From Solwaraspora sp. WMMA2056 (lineage in GTDB: Bacteria > Actinomycetota > Actinomycetes > Mycobacteriales > Micromonosporaceae), in NCBI RefSeq assembly GCF_030345095.1, contig NZ_CP128360.1, positions 4,526,001-4,590,000 of the forward strand: DNA of 64,000 nucleotides, written 5' to 3'. The translations under genes and the position numbers were made by a program. Below, in pieces: positions 42,074 to 49,733 of the stretch (positions are counted from its first letter, which is position 1; each line of letters begins with the position of its first letter). A model generated the notes under the pieces. That model was not told the origin of the DNA. It worked only from the letters and a program-made list of their open reading frames with translations, and did no database searches.

Positions 42074-43921
42074 TCACGGCGTCGCCGCCGCCCCGCCGGG
42101 CCCGGCCGGCGACCATCTGCGCTGCGGTGCGCTGGTGCCGGGGAACAGCAGGTCGATGAAGCGTTCGGCGGTCGGTTGCGGCTCGTGGTTGGCCAGACCG
42201 GGGCGTTCGTTGGCCTCGATGAACACGTGATCGGGCTGATCGGGAGCGGACACCAGCAGGTCCATTCCGGTGACCGGGATGGCCAGGGCCCGGCTCGCCG
42301 CGACGCACGCCTCCGCCAGGACGGGGTGCAGCCGGTCGGTGACGTCGTGGATGGTGCCACCGGTGTGCAGGTTCGCGGTACGCCGTACGGTGAGCACCTC
42401 ACCGGCTGGTAGCACGTCGTCCATGGCGTAGCCGGCCTCGGCGACCACCTCCCGGGTGAGATCGTCCAGTGGGATCTTCGACTCGCCGCCGGTGGCCGCC
42501 GCCCGCCGCCGGCTCTGCCGTCGGACGAGCTCGGCGACGGTGTGTACGCCGTCGCCGGTGACCGCGGCGGGTCGCCGGACCGCCGCCGCGACCACCTCGT
42601 GGTCGATCACCAGCACCCGCAGGTCCTCGCCCCGGTGCCGCTGCTCGATCAGCACGTCGGGGCAGTGCCGGCGGGCCAGGGCGACCGCGTCGCGTAGCGC
42701 GGCGGCGTCGGTCACGCCGACGGTGATACCGGTGCCCTGTTCGCCACGGGCGGGTTTGACCACGACCTCGCCGACCTCGGTGAGGAACGCCTCGTCGGCG
42801 GCGTCGGCGGTGGCGGTGCGACCGCGCGGTACCCGCAGCCCGGCGTCGACGAGCACCCGACGGGTCACCCGTTTGTCGTCGCACCGGCTCATCGCCACCG
42901 CCGAGGTGAGCTCGGACAGTGACTCGCGGGTGACCACGGTGCGGGCACCGTGGGTCAGTCGCAGCTCACCCCAGGGGGCGTCGATCACCTCGACCCGGAT
43001 CCCGCGGCGCATCGCCTCGTCGGCGACGATCTGGGCGTACGGGTTCAGGTCGTCGTAGCCGTCGGGCATGCTGGCCAGGAACAGCCGTTCGTTGATCGGG
43101 TTCTTGCGTTTGACGCACAACGTGGGGGTGCGTTCGAAGCCGAGGCGTTCGTACAGCCGGATCGCACCGTCGTTGTCAGCCAGCACCGACAGGTCGACGT
43201 AGCGCCGGCCCCGGTCGGCGAGCCGCCCGGCCAGCTCCAGCAGCAGCGCCTGTCCGGTCCCGGGCGGCGCGTGCAGTGGGTCCACGGTCAGGCACCACAG
43301 GCTGGATCCGTTGTCCGGGTCGTCGAAGACCGCGACGTGGTCGACGCCGGTGACGGTGCCGACGAGCTGGCCGGTGACCGACTCGGCGACCAGGTGGACG
43401 AACCGGTCGGTGGCGGCGTTGTCCACCAGGGTGTCGACCGGGGCGGTCACCATCCCGTTGTGGGCGTAGATCCGGTTGACGGCGTCGGCGTCGGCGTCGT
43501 CGCGTAGCAGCCGGATCCGTAGGCCCGGCTCCGGTGCCGTCGGCGCGCTGATGCCGGTCAGGTCCAGCCGGAAGGTCAACGACGGGTCGATGAACAGCTC
43601 GTCGGGCAGCCGCGACACCAGTACGTGTGGGTCGGGCAGGTAGATGCAGATGTCACGGGATCCGGCGGCCTCGGAGCGCAGCACGTCGGCGACCTCGGCC
43701 GGGTCGTCGAAGGTCTGGCCGAACACCAGCCGGCCCCAGCCGCACTCGAGGATGACGTCGGCGCTGTCGGCGTCGGCGGGCGTCGACGCGGCTGCGGTGC
43801 CGTCGGGCGCCGGTGGGTCGCCCGCGACGATCGGGTCCCCGCCGGGGCCGATGCGTTCCCGTCGGGGTGGTGCCGGGTCACTGTCGGGTCGGGCGGTGTT
43901 CGTCTCGTCAGTCGATGCCAT
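42074..43921 (-). CDS. ngg: N-acetylglutaminylglutamine synthetase (GNAT + ATP-grasp fusion)
   Basis: A 615-residue bifunctional enzyme. After a 50-residue disordered start, a GNAT acetyltransferase domain (about 130-275) acetylates glutamine. An ATP-grasp ligase domain (about 300-590, with VVKPARGEQGTGI and a FIEANERPG metal site) joins it to a second glutamine. This is the fusion known from Sinorhizobium meliloti and Pseudomonas aeruginosa. It overlaps the upstream amidotransferase gene by 14 bp. Together they make the compatible solute NAGGN under osmotic stress. Confidence 0.93.
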   Translation of the reverse strand: MASTDETNTARPDSDPAPPRRERIGPGGDPIVAGDPPAPDGTAAASTPADADSADVILECGWGRLVFGQTFDDPAEVADVLRSEAAGSRDICIYLPDPHVLVSRLPDELFIDPSLTFRLDLTGISAPTAPEPGLRIRLLRDDADADAVNRIYAHNGMVTAPVDTLVDNAATDRFVHLVAESVTGQLVGTVTGVDHVAVFDDPDNGSSLWCLTVDPLHAPPGTGQALLLELAGRLADRGRRYVDLSVLADNDGAIRLYERLGFERTPTLCVKRKNPINERLFLASMPDGYDDLNPYAQIVADEAMRRGIRVEVIDAPWGELRLTHGARTVVTRESLSELTSAVAMSRCDDKRVTRRVLVDAGLRVPRGRTATADAADEAFLTEVGEVVVKPARGEQGTGITVGVTDAAALRDAVALARRHCPDVLIEQRHRGEDLRVLVIDHEVVAAAVRRPAAVTGDGVHTVAELVRRQSRRRAAATGGESKIPLDDLTREVVAEAGYAMDDVLPAGEVLTVRRTANLHTGGTIHDVTDRLHPVLAEACVAASRALAIPVTGMDLLVSAPDQPDHVFIEANERPGLANHEPQPTAERFIDLLFPGTSAPQRRWSPAGPGGAAATP

Positions 43922-45692
43922 GACTCTGCAGCCACATCTCCAGCAGTCCGAGTTGCCACAGCTTGTTGCCGCGCAGCGGGGTCAGTTCGGCGTTGGGGTC
44001 GCGCAGCAGCCCGTCGACGTAGGCGTCGCGGAACAGGCCGCGGTGGCGGGCCGCCGGGGCGTGCAGCGCGTCGCGGACCCGGTCGAGCAGTTTGCCCTCC
44101 AGATGGGTCAGGCCCGGCACCGGGAAGTAGCCCTTCGGCCGGTCGATCACCTCCCACGGCAGCACCCGACGTCCGATGTCCTTGAGGACACCTTTGCCGC
44201 CCTGGGCGAGTTTGAGCTCCGGTGGGCAGGTGGCGGCCAGCTCGACGAACTCGTGGTCGAGGAACGGCACCCGGGCCTCGAGGCCGTGCGCCATGGTCAT
44301 GTTGTCGACCCGTTTGACGGGGTCGTCGACGAGCATCACCGTGGTGTCGATCCGCAGTCCGGCGTCGACGGCCTGCTGCGCACCCGGGCGGGCCAGGTGG
44401 GCGGCGACGAACTCGCGGGCCGGGTCGCCGCCGGTGAGGTGGTCGGGGTTGAGCACCCGGGCGAGCCCGGCGGCGTCGCGGTCGAAGAACGACCGGGCGT
44501 ACGTGTCGAGCGCGCTGTCGCGGCCGACCTCGGCCAACGGTGGGTACCAGTGGTAGCCGCCGAGGATCTCGTCGGCACCCTGCCCCGACTGCACCACCTT
44601 CAGGTGTTCGGCGACCACCTCGCTGAGCAGGTAGAAGGCGACGCAGTCGTGGCTGACCATCGGTTCGCTCATCGCCGCGACCGCTGCCTCCAGCGGCGGC
44701 ACCAGGTCCCGTGCGGCCACCCGGATCTGGTGGTGGTCGGTGTCGAACCGCTGGGCGACCAGGTCGGAGTAGACGAACTCGTCGCCCTCGCGGCCGCCGA
44801 CGGCGTCGAAGCCGATGGAGAAGGTGGCCAGGCCGCGTTGGCCCTGCTCGGCCAGGAGCGCCACCACCAGGCTGGAGTCCAGTCCACCGGAGAGCAGCAC
44901 ACCGACGGGTACGTCGGCGACCATCCGGCGCCGGACCGCAGTGGTCAACGAGTCGAGCAGGGCGTCCTGCCAGTCCGTCGCGGACCAGTCGGCGCGCGCC
45001 GGGTCGCGGGTGAACGGCGGGTCCCAGTAGACCCGTTCGTCGACGCGGCCGTCGGGCTGGTAGACCCGGACCGTCGCCGGCGGTAGCTTGCGGACGCCGG
45101 CGAGGATCGTCCGCGGCGGCGGTACCACGCTGTGGAAGCTCAGATAGTGGGCGAGCGCGACCGGGTCGATGCTGGTGTCGACGTCGCCGCCGGCCAGCAA
45201 CGCCGGCAGGGTGCTGGCGAAGCGGACCAGGCCGGGGCGTTCGTCGACGTACAGCGGTTTGATGCCCAGCCGGTCCCGGGCCAGCACCAGCCGGCCGGTG
45301 TCGCGTTCGGTGATCGCGACGGCGAACATCCCCACCAGGTGGTCGACGAAGTCGACGCCCCATTCGGCGTACGCCTTCACGACGACCTCGCTGTCGCCCT
45401 GGGAGAAGAAGCGGTGACCGCGCGCCTGCAGCTGTTCCCGTAGCTCACGGTAGTTGTAGATGCAGCCGTTGAAAATCGCGGTCAACCCGGCGGCGGAGTC
45501 GACGATCGGCTGGTTGCTGGCCGCCGACAGGTCAATGATCTTGAGTCTTCGATGCCCGAAGGCCACGCCGCCGTTCGACCACGATCCGCCTTCGTCGGGT
45601 CCGCGGTCACTCATCGTGGCCGCCATCCGTTCCACCGCGCCGATGTCGGCACGGGACCCGTCGCGGCGCAACTCTCCCGCAAGTCCGCACAT
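43908..45692 (-). CDS. asnO: N-acetylglutaminylglutamine amidotransferase (asparagine-synthase family)
   Basis: A 594-residue asparagine synthetase-like amidotransferase. The start is fixed at the ATG before Cys2 (MCGLAGE), the glutaminase nucleophile exposed after removal of Met1. The N-terminal Ntn domain keeps the SDRGPDEGG and IYNYRELRE motifs. The synthetase domain has the PP-loop LLSGGLDSS and the GADEILGGY segment. In the NAGGN pathway it converts the C-terminal carboxylate of N-acetylglutaminylglutamine to the amide. First gene of the operon. Confidence 0.93.
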   Translation of the reverse strand: MCGLAGELRRDGSRADIGAVERMAATMSDRGPDEGGSWSNGGVAFGHRRLKIIDLSAASNQPIVDSAAGLTAIFNGCIYNYRELREQLQARGHRFFSQGDSEVVVKAYAEWGVDFVDHLVGMFAVAITERDTGRLVLARDRLGIKPLYVDERPGLVRFASTLPALLAGGDVDTSIDPVALAHYLSFHSVVPPPRTILAGVRKLPPATVRVYQPDGRVDERVYWDPPFTRDPARADWSATDWQDALLDSLTTAVRRRMVADVPVGVLLSGGLDSSLVVALLAEQGQRGLATFSIGFDAVGGREGDEFVYSDLVAQRFDTDHHQIRVAARDLVPPLEAAVAAMSEPMVSHDCVAFYLLSEVVAEHLKVVQSGQGADEILGGYHWYPPLAEVGRDSALDTYARSFFDRDAAGLARVLNPDHLTGGDPAREFVAAHLARPGAQQAVDAGLRIDTTVMLVDDPVKRVDNMTMAHGLEARVPFLDHEFVELAATCPPELKLAQGGKGVLKDIGRRVLPWEVIDRPKGYFPVPGLTHLEGKLLDRVRDALHAPAARHRGLFRDAYVDGLLRDPNAELTPLRGNKLWQLGLLEMWLQSHGID

Positions 45693-45789
45693 GCGAACCC
45701 ATCCTGCCAGATCAGCCACGGCTCGCCCAGTTGAGCCGGCACCGGGTACCCGGCACGGTGGGTCGCCGGGGAGCCCGGTCGTTCCGTAC

Positions 45790-45827
45790 AGCGAGATCCC
45801 GCCCCGACCCGCGCAGTGGATCTCGCT
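45790..45827. repeat. Inverted repeat upstream of the NAGGN operon
   Basis: Perfect 10-base arms AGCGAGATCC and its complement (45790-45799 and 45818-45827), 18 bases apart, about 100 bases before the asnO start. It may be an operator or a hairpin. The 334-bp gap 45693-46026 holds no gene. A small interrupted palindrome GGTAC-3-GTACC lies near 45910, upstream of the divergent TTG-start gene. Confidence 0.5.
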
Positions 45828-46026
45828 ACGCTGTCGGCGGACCCGCCCTCGGGTGACGGATCAATCAAACAGTTGGTTGCTGAACCGATCCCGGCGTTCC
45901 GCCGGACATGCGGTACGCGGTACCGTTCGGGTCTGATTTGATGAACGGTCGGCGGATACCGCCCCCGCTGTCCGGCGTGGGCTTTCCGTCCGGTTCCGGC
46001 GGGCGTCGTCCGGGGAGGGCACGAAG

Positions 46027-46575
46027 TTGCTGACCACGCTTGAGGGCTACCACCTGCGCGCCTCGGTACTCGGGCACTCCTGGCTCACCGCACAGCTCGA
46101 ACGCCGGGGTGCCGGAACGGACCCCACCGCCCTGTTCGGCGTCGTCGAAGGCGCGTTCGTGACCGTCATCGACCAGTTGACCCGCAGCGGCTTCCAGCCC
46201 ACGGAGCTGCGCTTTTTCGCCGACGCGGCGGCCCGGCTGACCGCCGGCGGACGCGAACCGGTCACCGCCGACGAGGTCGACCGCATCGTCCGGTACGAGT
46301 TCGGCGAGGCGGTCGACGTCCGCGACATCGAGGCGCGCCGCGCCGTGCCGGTCCGCCGCGCCGTGGTCGGCACCGCCGTACGCCGGTTGAAGTTCACCCT
46401 GCACGACGTGGACAACCTGCTGCGGCGCGCGGAGAACCTGGCGGCGCAGTGGGGCTTCGCCACCACCGGCTACCACCCCGGCCTGATCACCACCGGCTAC
46501 CTGCTCGTGGTGGAGACCCGCTGGTCCCGCAAACGGCTGCGACACCGGCACACCCAGCTCGGGCAGGTGCTCTGA
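46027..46575 (+). CDS. Hypothetical soluble protein
   Basis: A 182-residue protein without signal peptide or membrane segment and without a family I recognise. It is mostly helical, with a central helix-rich stretch rich in Arg, Asp and Glu. The start is a TTG supported by a strong GGGGAGGG site nine bases upstream; no ATG or GTG near the N-terminus fits. Codon usage is normal. It is divergent from the NAGGN operon and convergent with the STAS gene, separated by a hairpin terminator. Confidence 0.65.
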   Translation: MLTTLEGYHLRASVLGHSWLTAQLERRGAGTDPTALFGVVEGAFVTVIDQLTRSGFQPTELRFFADAAARLTAGGREPVTADEVDRIVRYEFGEAVDVRDIEARRAVPVRRAVVGTAVRRLKFTLHDVDNLLRRAENLAAQWGFATTGYHPGLITTGYLLVVETRWSRKRLRHRHTQLGQVL

Positions 46576-46607
46576 CCCTCGGGCGCCGTCGTGGCGGCGC
46601 CCGAGGG
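46576..46607. terminator. Bidirectional hairpin terminator
   Basis: Perfect 13-base arms (46576-46588 and 46595-46607) with a six-base loop, filling the 34-bp gap between two convergent genes. Confidence 0.85.
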
Positions 46608-46609
46608 AC

Positions 46610-46957
46610 TCACCTCGGAACGGCCGGGTCGGTGACCGACGCCCCGGCGGGGAACCCGAACAGCCCGAGCAGACCGGTCGCCCACAGCTGCCGACGGGCG
46701 AACCCACTGAGGTTCTCCAGCTCGAGCCGACTGCCACTGACCGAGGCCGCCTGATGACAGGCGACCAGACTGCCGATGCCGGTCGAGTCGATGAAGCTGA
46801 CCAGTTTGAGGTCGAGCACGATCCGGGCCGGCGTGGACCGGGCCAGGATCGCGGTGACCGCGTCACGGACCTCGCCCGCTGTGGCGAGATCGAGCTCGCC
46901 GTGCAACGCGAGTCGTACCGTGGGCCCCTGAAAACTCTTGGTGATGACGAAATCCAC
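46610..46957 (-). CDS. STAS-domain anti-sigma-factor antagonist
   Basis: A 115-residue STAS protein of the SpoIIAA/RsbV type. The strand-helix core contains LKLVSFIDSTGIGSLV with the phosphorylatable serine in DSTG. In its unphosphorylated state such a protein binds a serine-kinase anti-sigma factor and frees its sigma factor. No partner kinase is nearby. The GTG start at 46957 has a GGAGG site seven bases upstream, which decides against the longer frame beginning at 47002. Confidence 0.88.
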   Translation of the reverse strand: MDFVITKSFQGPTVRLALHGELDLATAGEVRDAVTAILARSTPARIVLDLKLVSFIDSTGIGSLVACHQAASVSGSRLELENLSGFARRQLWATGLLGLFGFPAGASVTDPAVPR

Positions 46958-47151
46958 GTCGGGCCTCCGGTCGGGTGGCGACGGGTGCGGGGAGGGATAC
47001 ACCGGAGGACATCGGTGACCGACGCCCAGGGCGGTGTGTGAGCCGTCACGTTACGGTATGTACGTTCGTTGTGCCACCCCTGTCGCGCAGTGTGCGGACA
47101 TCGCCGTCGACCGGCGCGGCCGCACGTCTCGACGGACCCCCACGGCGCGGA

Positions 47152-47313
47152 CTACCACGGCTCGGCCGGTTCGTCGGCGAGGCCGTCGTCCGGTGCCGCG
47201 TCGCCGGTGTCGGCCGGTTCGACCGCCCCGGCGTCGTCCTCACCCGAGGTGACGTTGTCGTCGGGCCCACCCACGGTGTCCCCGCCGCCGCCCTCGTCGT
47301 CGGCGTCGCTCAT
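47152..47313 (-). CDS. Small acidic, glycine-rich hypothetical protein
   Basis: A 53-residue frame made almost entirely of Asp, Glu, Gly, Ala and Pro, starting MSDADDEGGGG and ending AEPW. A GGGGGG stretch eight bases before the ATG could serve as ribosome binding site. Low complexity and GC-rich DNA make chance coding possible, but similar short acidic proteins are common in actinomycetes. Function unknown. Confidence 0.45.
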   Translation of the reverse strand: MSDADDEGGGGDTVGGPDDNVTSGEDDAGAVEPADTGDAAPDDGLADEPAEPW

Positions 47314-47341
47314 CTACGTGCCCCCCCTTGTCGGTGTCTGA

Positions 47342-47382
47342 CGCCCGGGCGGTGGGGACGTCCGCGCCCCACCGCCCGGGCG
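47342..47382. terminator. Hairpin terminator after the DUF4142 gene
   Basis: Perfect 16-base arms (47342-47357 and 47367-47382) with a nine-base loop, about 58 bases past the DUF4142 stop on the minus strand. Confidence 0.75.
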
Positions 47383-47439
47383 ATGACCGCTCACACCCGG
47401 ACCGGACCAGCCCTGTCACACCCGGACCGGCCGGTCGGT

Positions 47440-48105
47440 TCAGCTCTGCGCCGGGACCGGCGTACCGGGACTGTCCGTCGGTGCCGGCAGCGTCGGCTCG
47501 ACCGTCGGCTGCGGCGACGGCGTTCCAGGCGCCGTCGGGCTCACGGTCGGGCTCACCCCGGGGCTCGGCGACGTCGGCAGCCCCAGCTGCGCGGCCAGGT
47601 TCTGCAGCGCCGCGTACAGCTCGTTGAGCACCGGCAGCGCCTCCTGCGCCAGGTTGACCACCCGCTCGTCGGAGCCCTGGGCGATCTCGGCGTTGGTCAG
47701 GTCGACGGCGGCGGCGTAGCCCACCAGTTGACTCTCCACGAACGCCGTGTCGAACTCGCTGGCGTCCAGGCCCTGCAGCCGCGAGATGAGGTCCTGCTGC
47801 TGCTGGGTGGGTGTGTCCGGCAGCGTCACGTCGACCTCACCGGCGACCCGGGTGACCTCCTCGTCGAGCTGCGTGTGGTCGGTGACCATCTCACCGCCGA
47901 TGTCCTTCACGCCCTGGTCGGCGCCCTGCTCGTCCTGAGCCAGCTGCCCGGCTTCGATGGCGGTCAGGTTGACCTGGTGAATGGTGCGCAGGTACTCGCT
48001 GTCGGCTTCGGAGGGGGCCGCCGCGCCGGCGGTGGCCGGCAGCAGTGCGACGGCGGTCAGTCCCGCCAGCAGGCCTGCCCGGGTGAGCACGGACCTCTTC
48101 ATCAT
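47440..48105 (-). CDS. Secreted DUF4142 (ferritin-like) protein
   Basis: A 221-residue exported protein. A signal peptide (basic MMKRS, hydrophobic core, cleavage near ATAGAAA) precedes a four-helix DUF4142 domain (about 35-165) with repeated Q/E-rich helices. A Pro/Ser/Thr-rich tail that may span or attach to the cell wall follows. DUF4142 proteins look ferritin-like, but their function is unproven. The AGGAGG site six bases before ATG 48105 fixes the start; the frame opens far upstream without meaning. Confidence 0.88.
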   Translation of the reverse strand: MMKRSVLTRAGLLAGLTAVALLPATAGAAAPSEADSEYLRTIHQVNLTAIEAGQLAQDEQGADQGVKDIGGEMVTDHTQLDEEVTRVAGEVDVTLPDTPTQQQQDLISRLQGLDASEFDTAFVESQLVGYAAAVDLTNAEIAQGSDERVVNLAQEALPVLNELYAALQNLAAQLGLPTSPSPGVSPTVSPTAPGTPSPQPTVEPTLPAPTDSPGTPVPAQS

Positions 48106-48300
48106 GTTCCTCCTCGCTGAGGGGCTCGTCGGGGCACCGAGGTACCCGGCCGCCCCGACGACACACCCGGGGCCCCGGATGACGCCCGCCGGGCCGTCCC
48201 GGATGAGCCACACCGCTCGGCGGGTCAGCCCGGGGTTAGCCCGTACTGGGTCGGGGACACACGCGCATGCCCGCTCGCCCGGCGGGTAGCCCCTCCAGGT

Positions 48301-48807
48301 ATGCAGACCTTCCTGCCGTATCCGGACTTCGCCGCCACGGCCGCTGTACTCGACCGTCGCCGCCTCGGCAAGCAGCGGGTCGAGGCGTTGCAGGTCCTGC
48401 GTGGTCTGACCGTGCCCGGCTACGGCTGGCGGCACCATCCGGTGGTGCTGATGTGGCGTGGCCACGAGGAGGCCCTGGTGCGGTACGGGTTGACGATCTG
48501 CCACGAGTGGACCCGCCAGGGGCACTCCGACACGGTGGCGGACACGTTGCGCCGGGAGTTGGCCGCTACCCGGGGCGTCGTCACCGTCCGCCCCCAGGCC
48601 CGGCTCGCCGCCGACGGCGACCTGCCGGACTGGCTCGGCCGGGCCGACCTGCACCTGAGTCACCGCAGCGCGTTGCTGCACAAGGACCCGCAGCACTACC
48701 GGCCGCGTTTCGGGGACCTGCCGGCGGTGCCGTACGTATGGCCTACGCGGCGTCCGTCGCCGTCGCCGATCGGGCCGTCGGGTGCAGAAATTCTCGGCGC
48801 GGATTGA
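48301..48807 (+). CDS. MSMEG_6728-family protein (pyrimidine-dimer glycosylase-like)
   Basis: A 168-residue cytoplasmic protein. The N-terminal pattern MQTFLPYPDF, then LDRRRLGKQRVEALQVL, is that of the MSMEG_6728 family, distantly related to T4 endonuclease V-type pyrimidine-dimer DNA glycosylases. A WRHHPVVLMWRGHE segment and a Tyr-rich end (HYRPRFGDLP) are also shared. A role in DNA repair is suggested only by that distant relation. The last 20 residues are low complexity. Confidence 0.8.
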   Translation: MQTFLPYPDFAATAAVLDRRRLGKQRVEALQVLRGLTVPGYGWRHHPVVLMWRGHEEALVRYGLTICHEWTRQGHSDTVADTLRRELAATRGVVTVRPQARLAADGDLPDWLGRADLHLSHRSALLHKDPQHYRPRFGDLPAVPYVWPTRRPSPSPIGPSGAEILGAD

Positions 48808-48895
48808 ACCATCCGGCCCGGGTGTGCGAACCACCTACTGGTGGATCAGGTTTCGGCGGCCGGGAGCAGCCGCCGTCGTACGGGAGGCAGGGCTG

Positions 48896-49711
48896 ATGGT
48901 GAGTGGTCGACGCGCGGTCGGGGCGCTACGCGCGGGTGTCGTACGGGGCGGCGCCGCGCTGGTCGCCACGGCGGCCCTGGTCAGCCTGACCGGCACCGTC
49001 GCCGTGGCGGCCGACGTCGTGATGGAGCCGACCTCGGCACCCCGCGGTGCCGGGATCATGCTCTCCTTCGCACTGCCGCAGGAACGGCCGGCGGCGTACA
49101 CGACGCAGGTCCAGCTGGACCTGCCGGCGGATCTGCCGATCGCCGAGGTGTACCCGATGTCCGTCGACGACTGGGCACCACGGATCACCAACCGGACGCT
49201 CGCCGAACCGCTGCCGGCCCTGCACGGCGGGATGATGACCGATGTGACCGAGAGCATCGTCTGGCAGCGGGTCGCCGCGGCACCGGTCGCGACGGACCCC
49301 GTACGCCTGTCGGTGTCGATCGGGCCGCTACCCGACGCCGACCGGGTCGACTTCACGCTCACCCAGACGTACTCCGACGGCACCGTGGTGCGTTGGGGCG
49401 GTCCGGACGGGCAACGGCCCGGCCCGGTCCTGACCTTGACCGCGGCCGACCCGGCAGCCGCCGCCGGGCACGGCGGACACTCCGGCGGTCAGCCCGGCGG
49501 CACCACCGACGCGGCGGCGGCACCACCGGTGGACCCGTCGGGCGGCGGCACCGGGTGGGCCCTGATGCTTGCCGGTCTCGCCGGCGGCACCCTGCTCGGC
49601 GCCGTCGGCGTCTGGTGGCGCGGCCGCCGGTCGACCACCGCAGCGGGCTCCGGCGACGACGCCGACCAGCTGGTCGGGGCCGGTGCCAGCGGCTGGCGGC
49701 TGACCGACTGA
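48896..49711 (+). CDS. YcnI-like (DUF1775) secreted copper-binding protein
   Basis: A 271-residue protein with a signal peptide (to about residue 38), a DUF1775/YcnI beta domain (about 40-190, containing PTSAPRGAG and a VDDWAP segment), and a His/Gly linker. A C-terminal membrane anchor (about 225-245) completes the cell-surface layout. In YcnI proteins the mature N-terminal region binds Cu(II). The usual mature N-terminal histidine is not present here (VAAADVVMEP), so metal binding needs proof. The convergent neighbour is a CopC-CopD protein, supporting a copper role. Confidence 0.8.
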   Translation: MVSGRRAVGALRAGVVRGGAALVATAALVSLTGTVAVAADVVMEPTSAPRGAGIMLSFALPQERPAAYTTQVQLDLPADLPIAEVYPMSVDDWAPRITNRTLAEPLPALHGGMMTDVTESIVWQRVAAAPVATDPVRLSVSIGPLPDADRVDFTLTQTYSDGTVVRWGGPDGQRPGPVLTLTAADPAAAAGHGGHSGGQPGGTTDAAAAPPVDPSGGGTGWALMLAGLAGGTLLGAVGVWWRGRRSTTAAGSGDDADQLVGAGASGWRLTD

Positions 49712-49733
49712 CCGCCTGTCGGACCCCGGCGGC

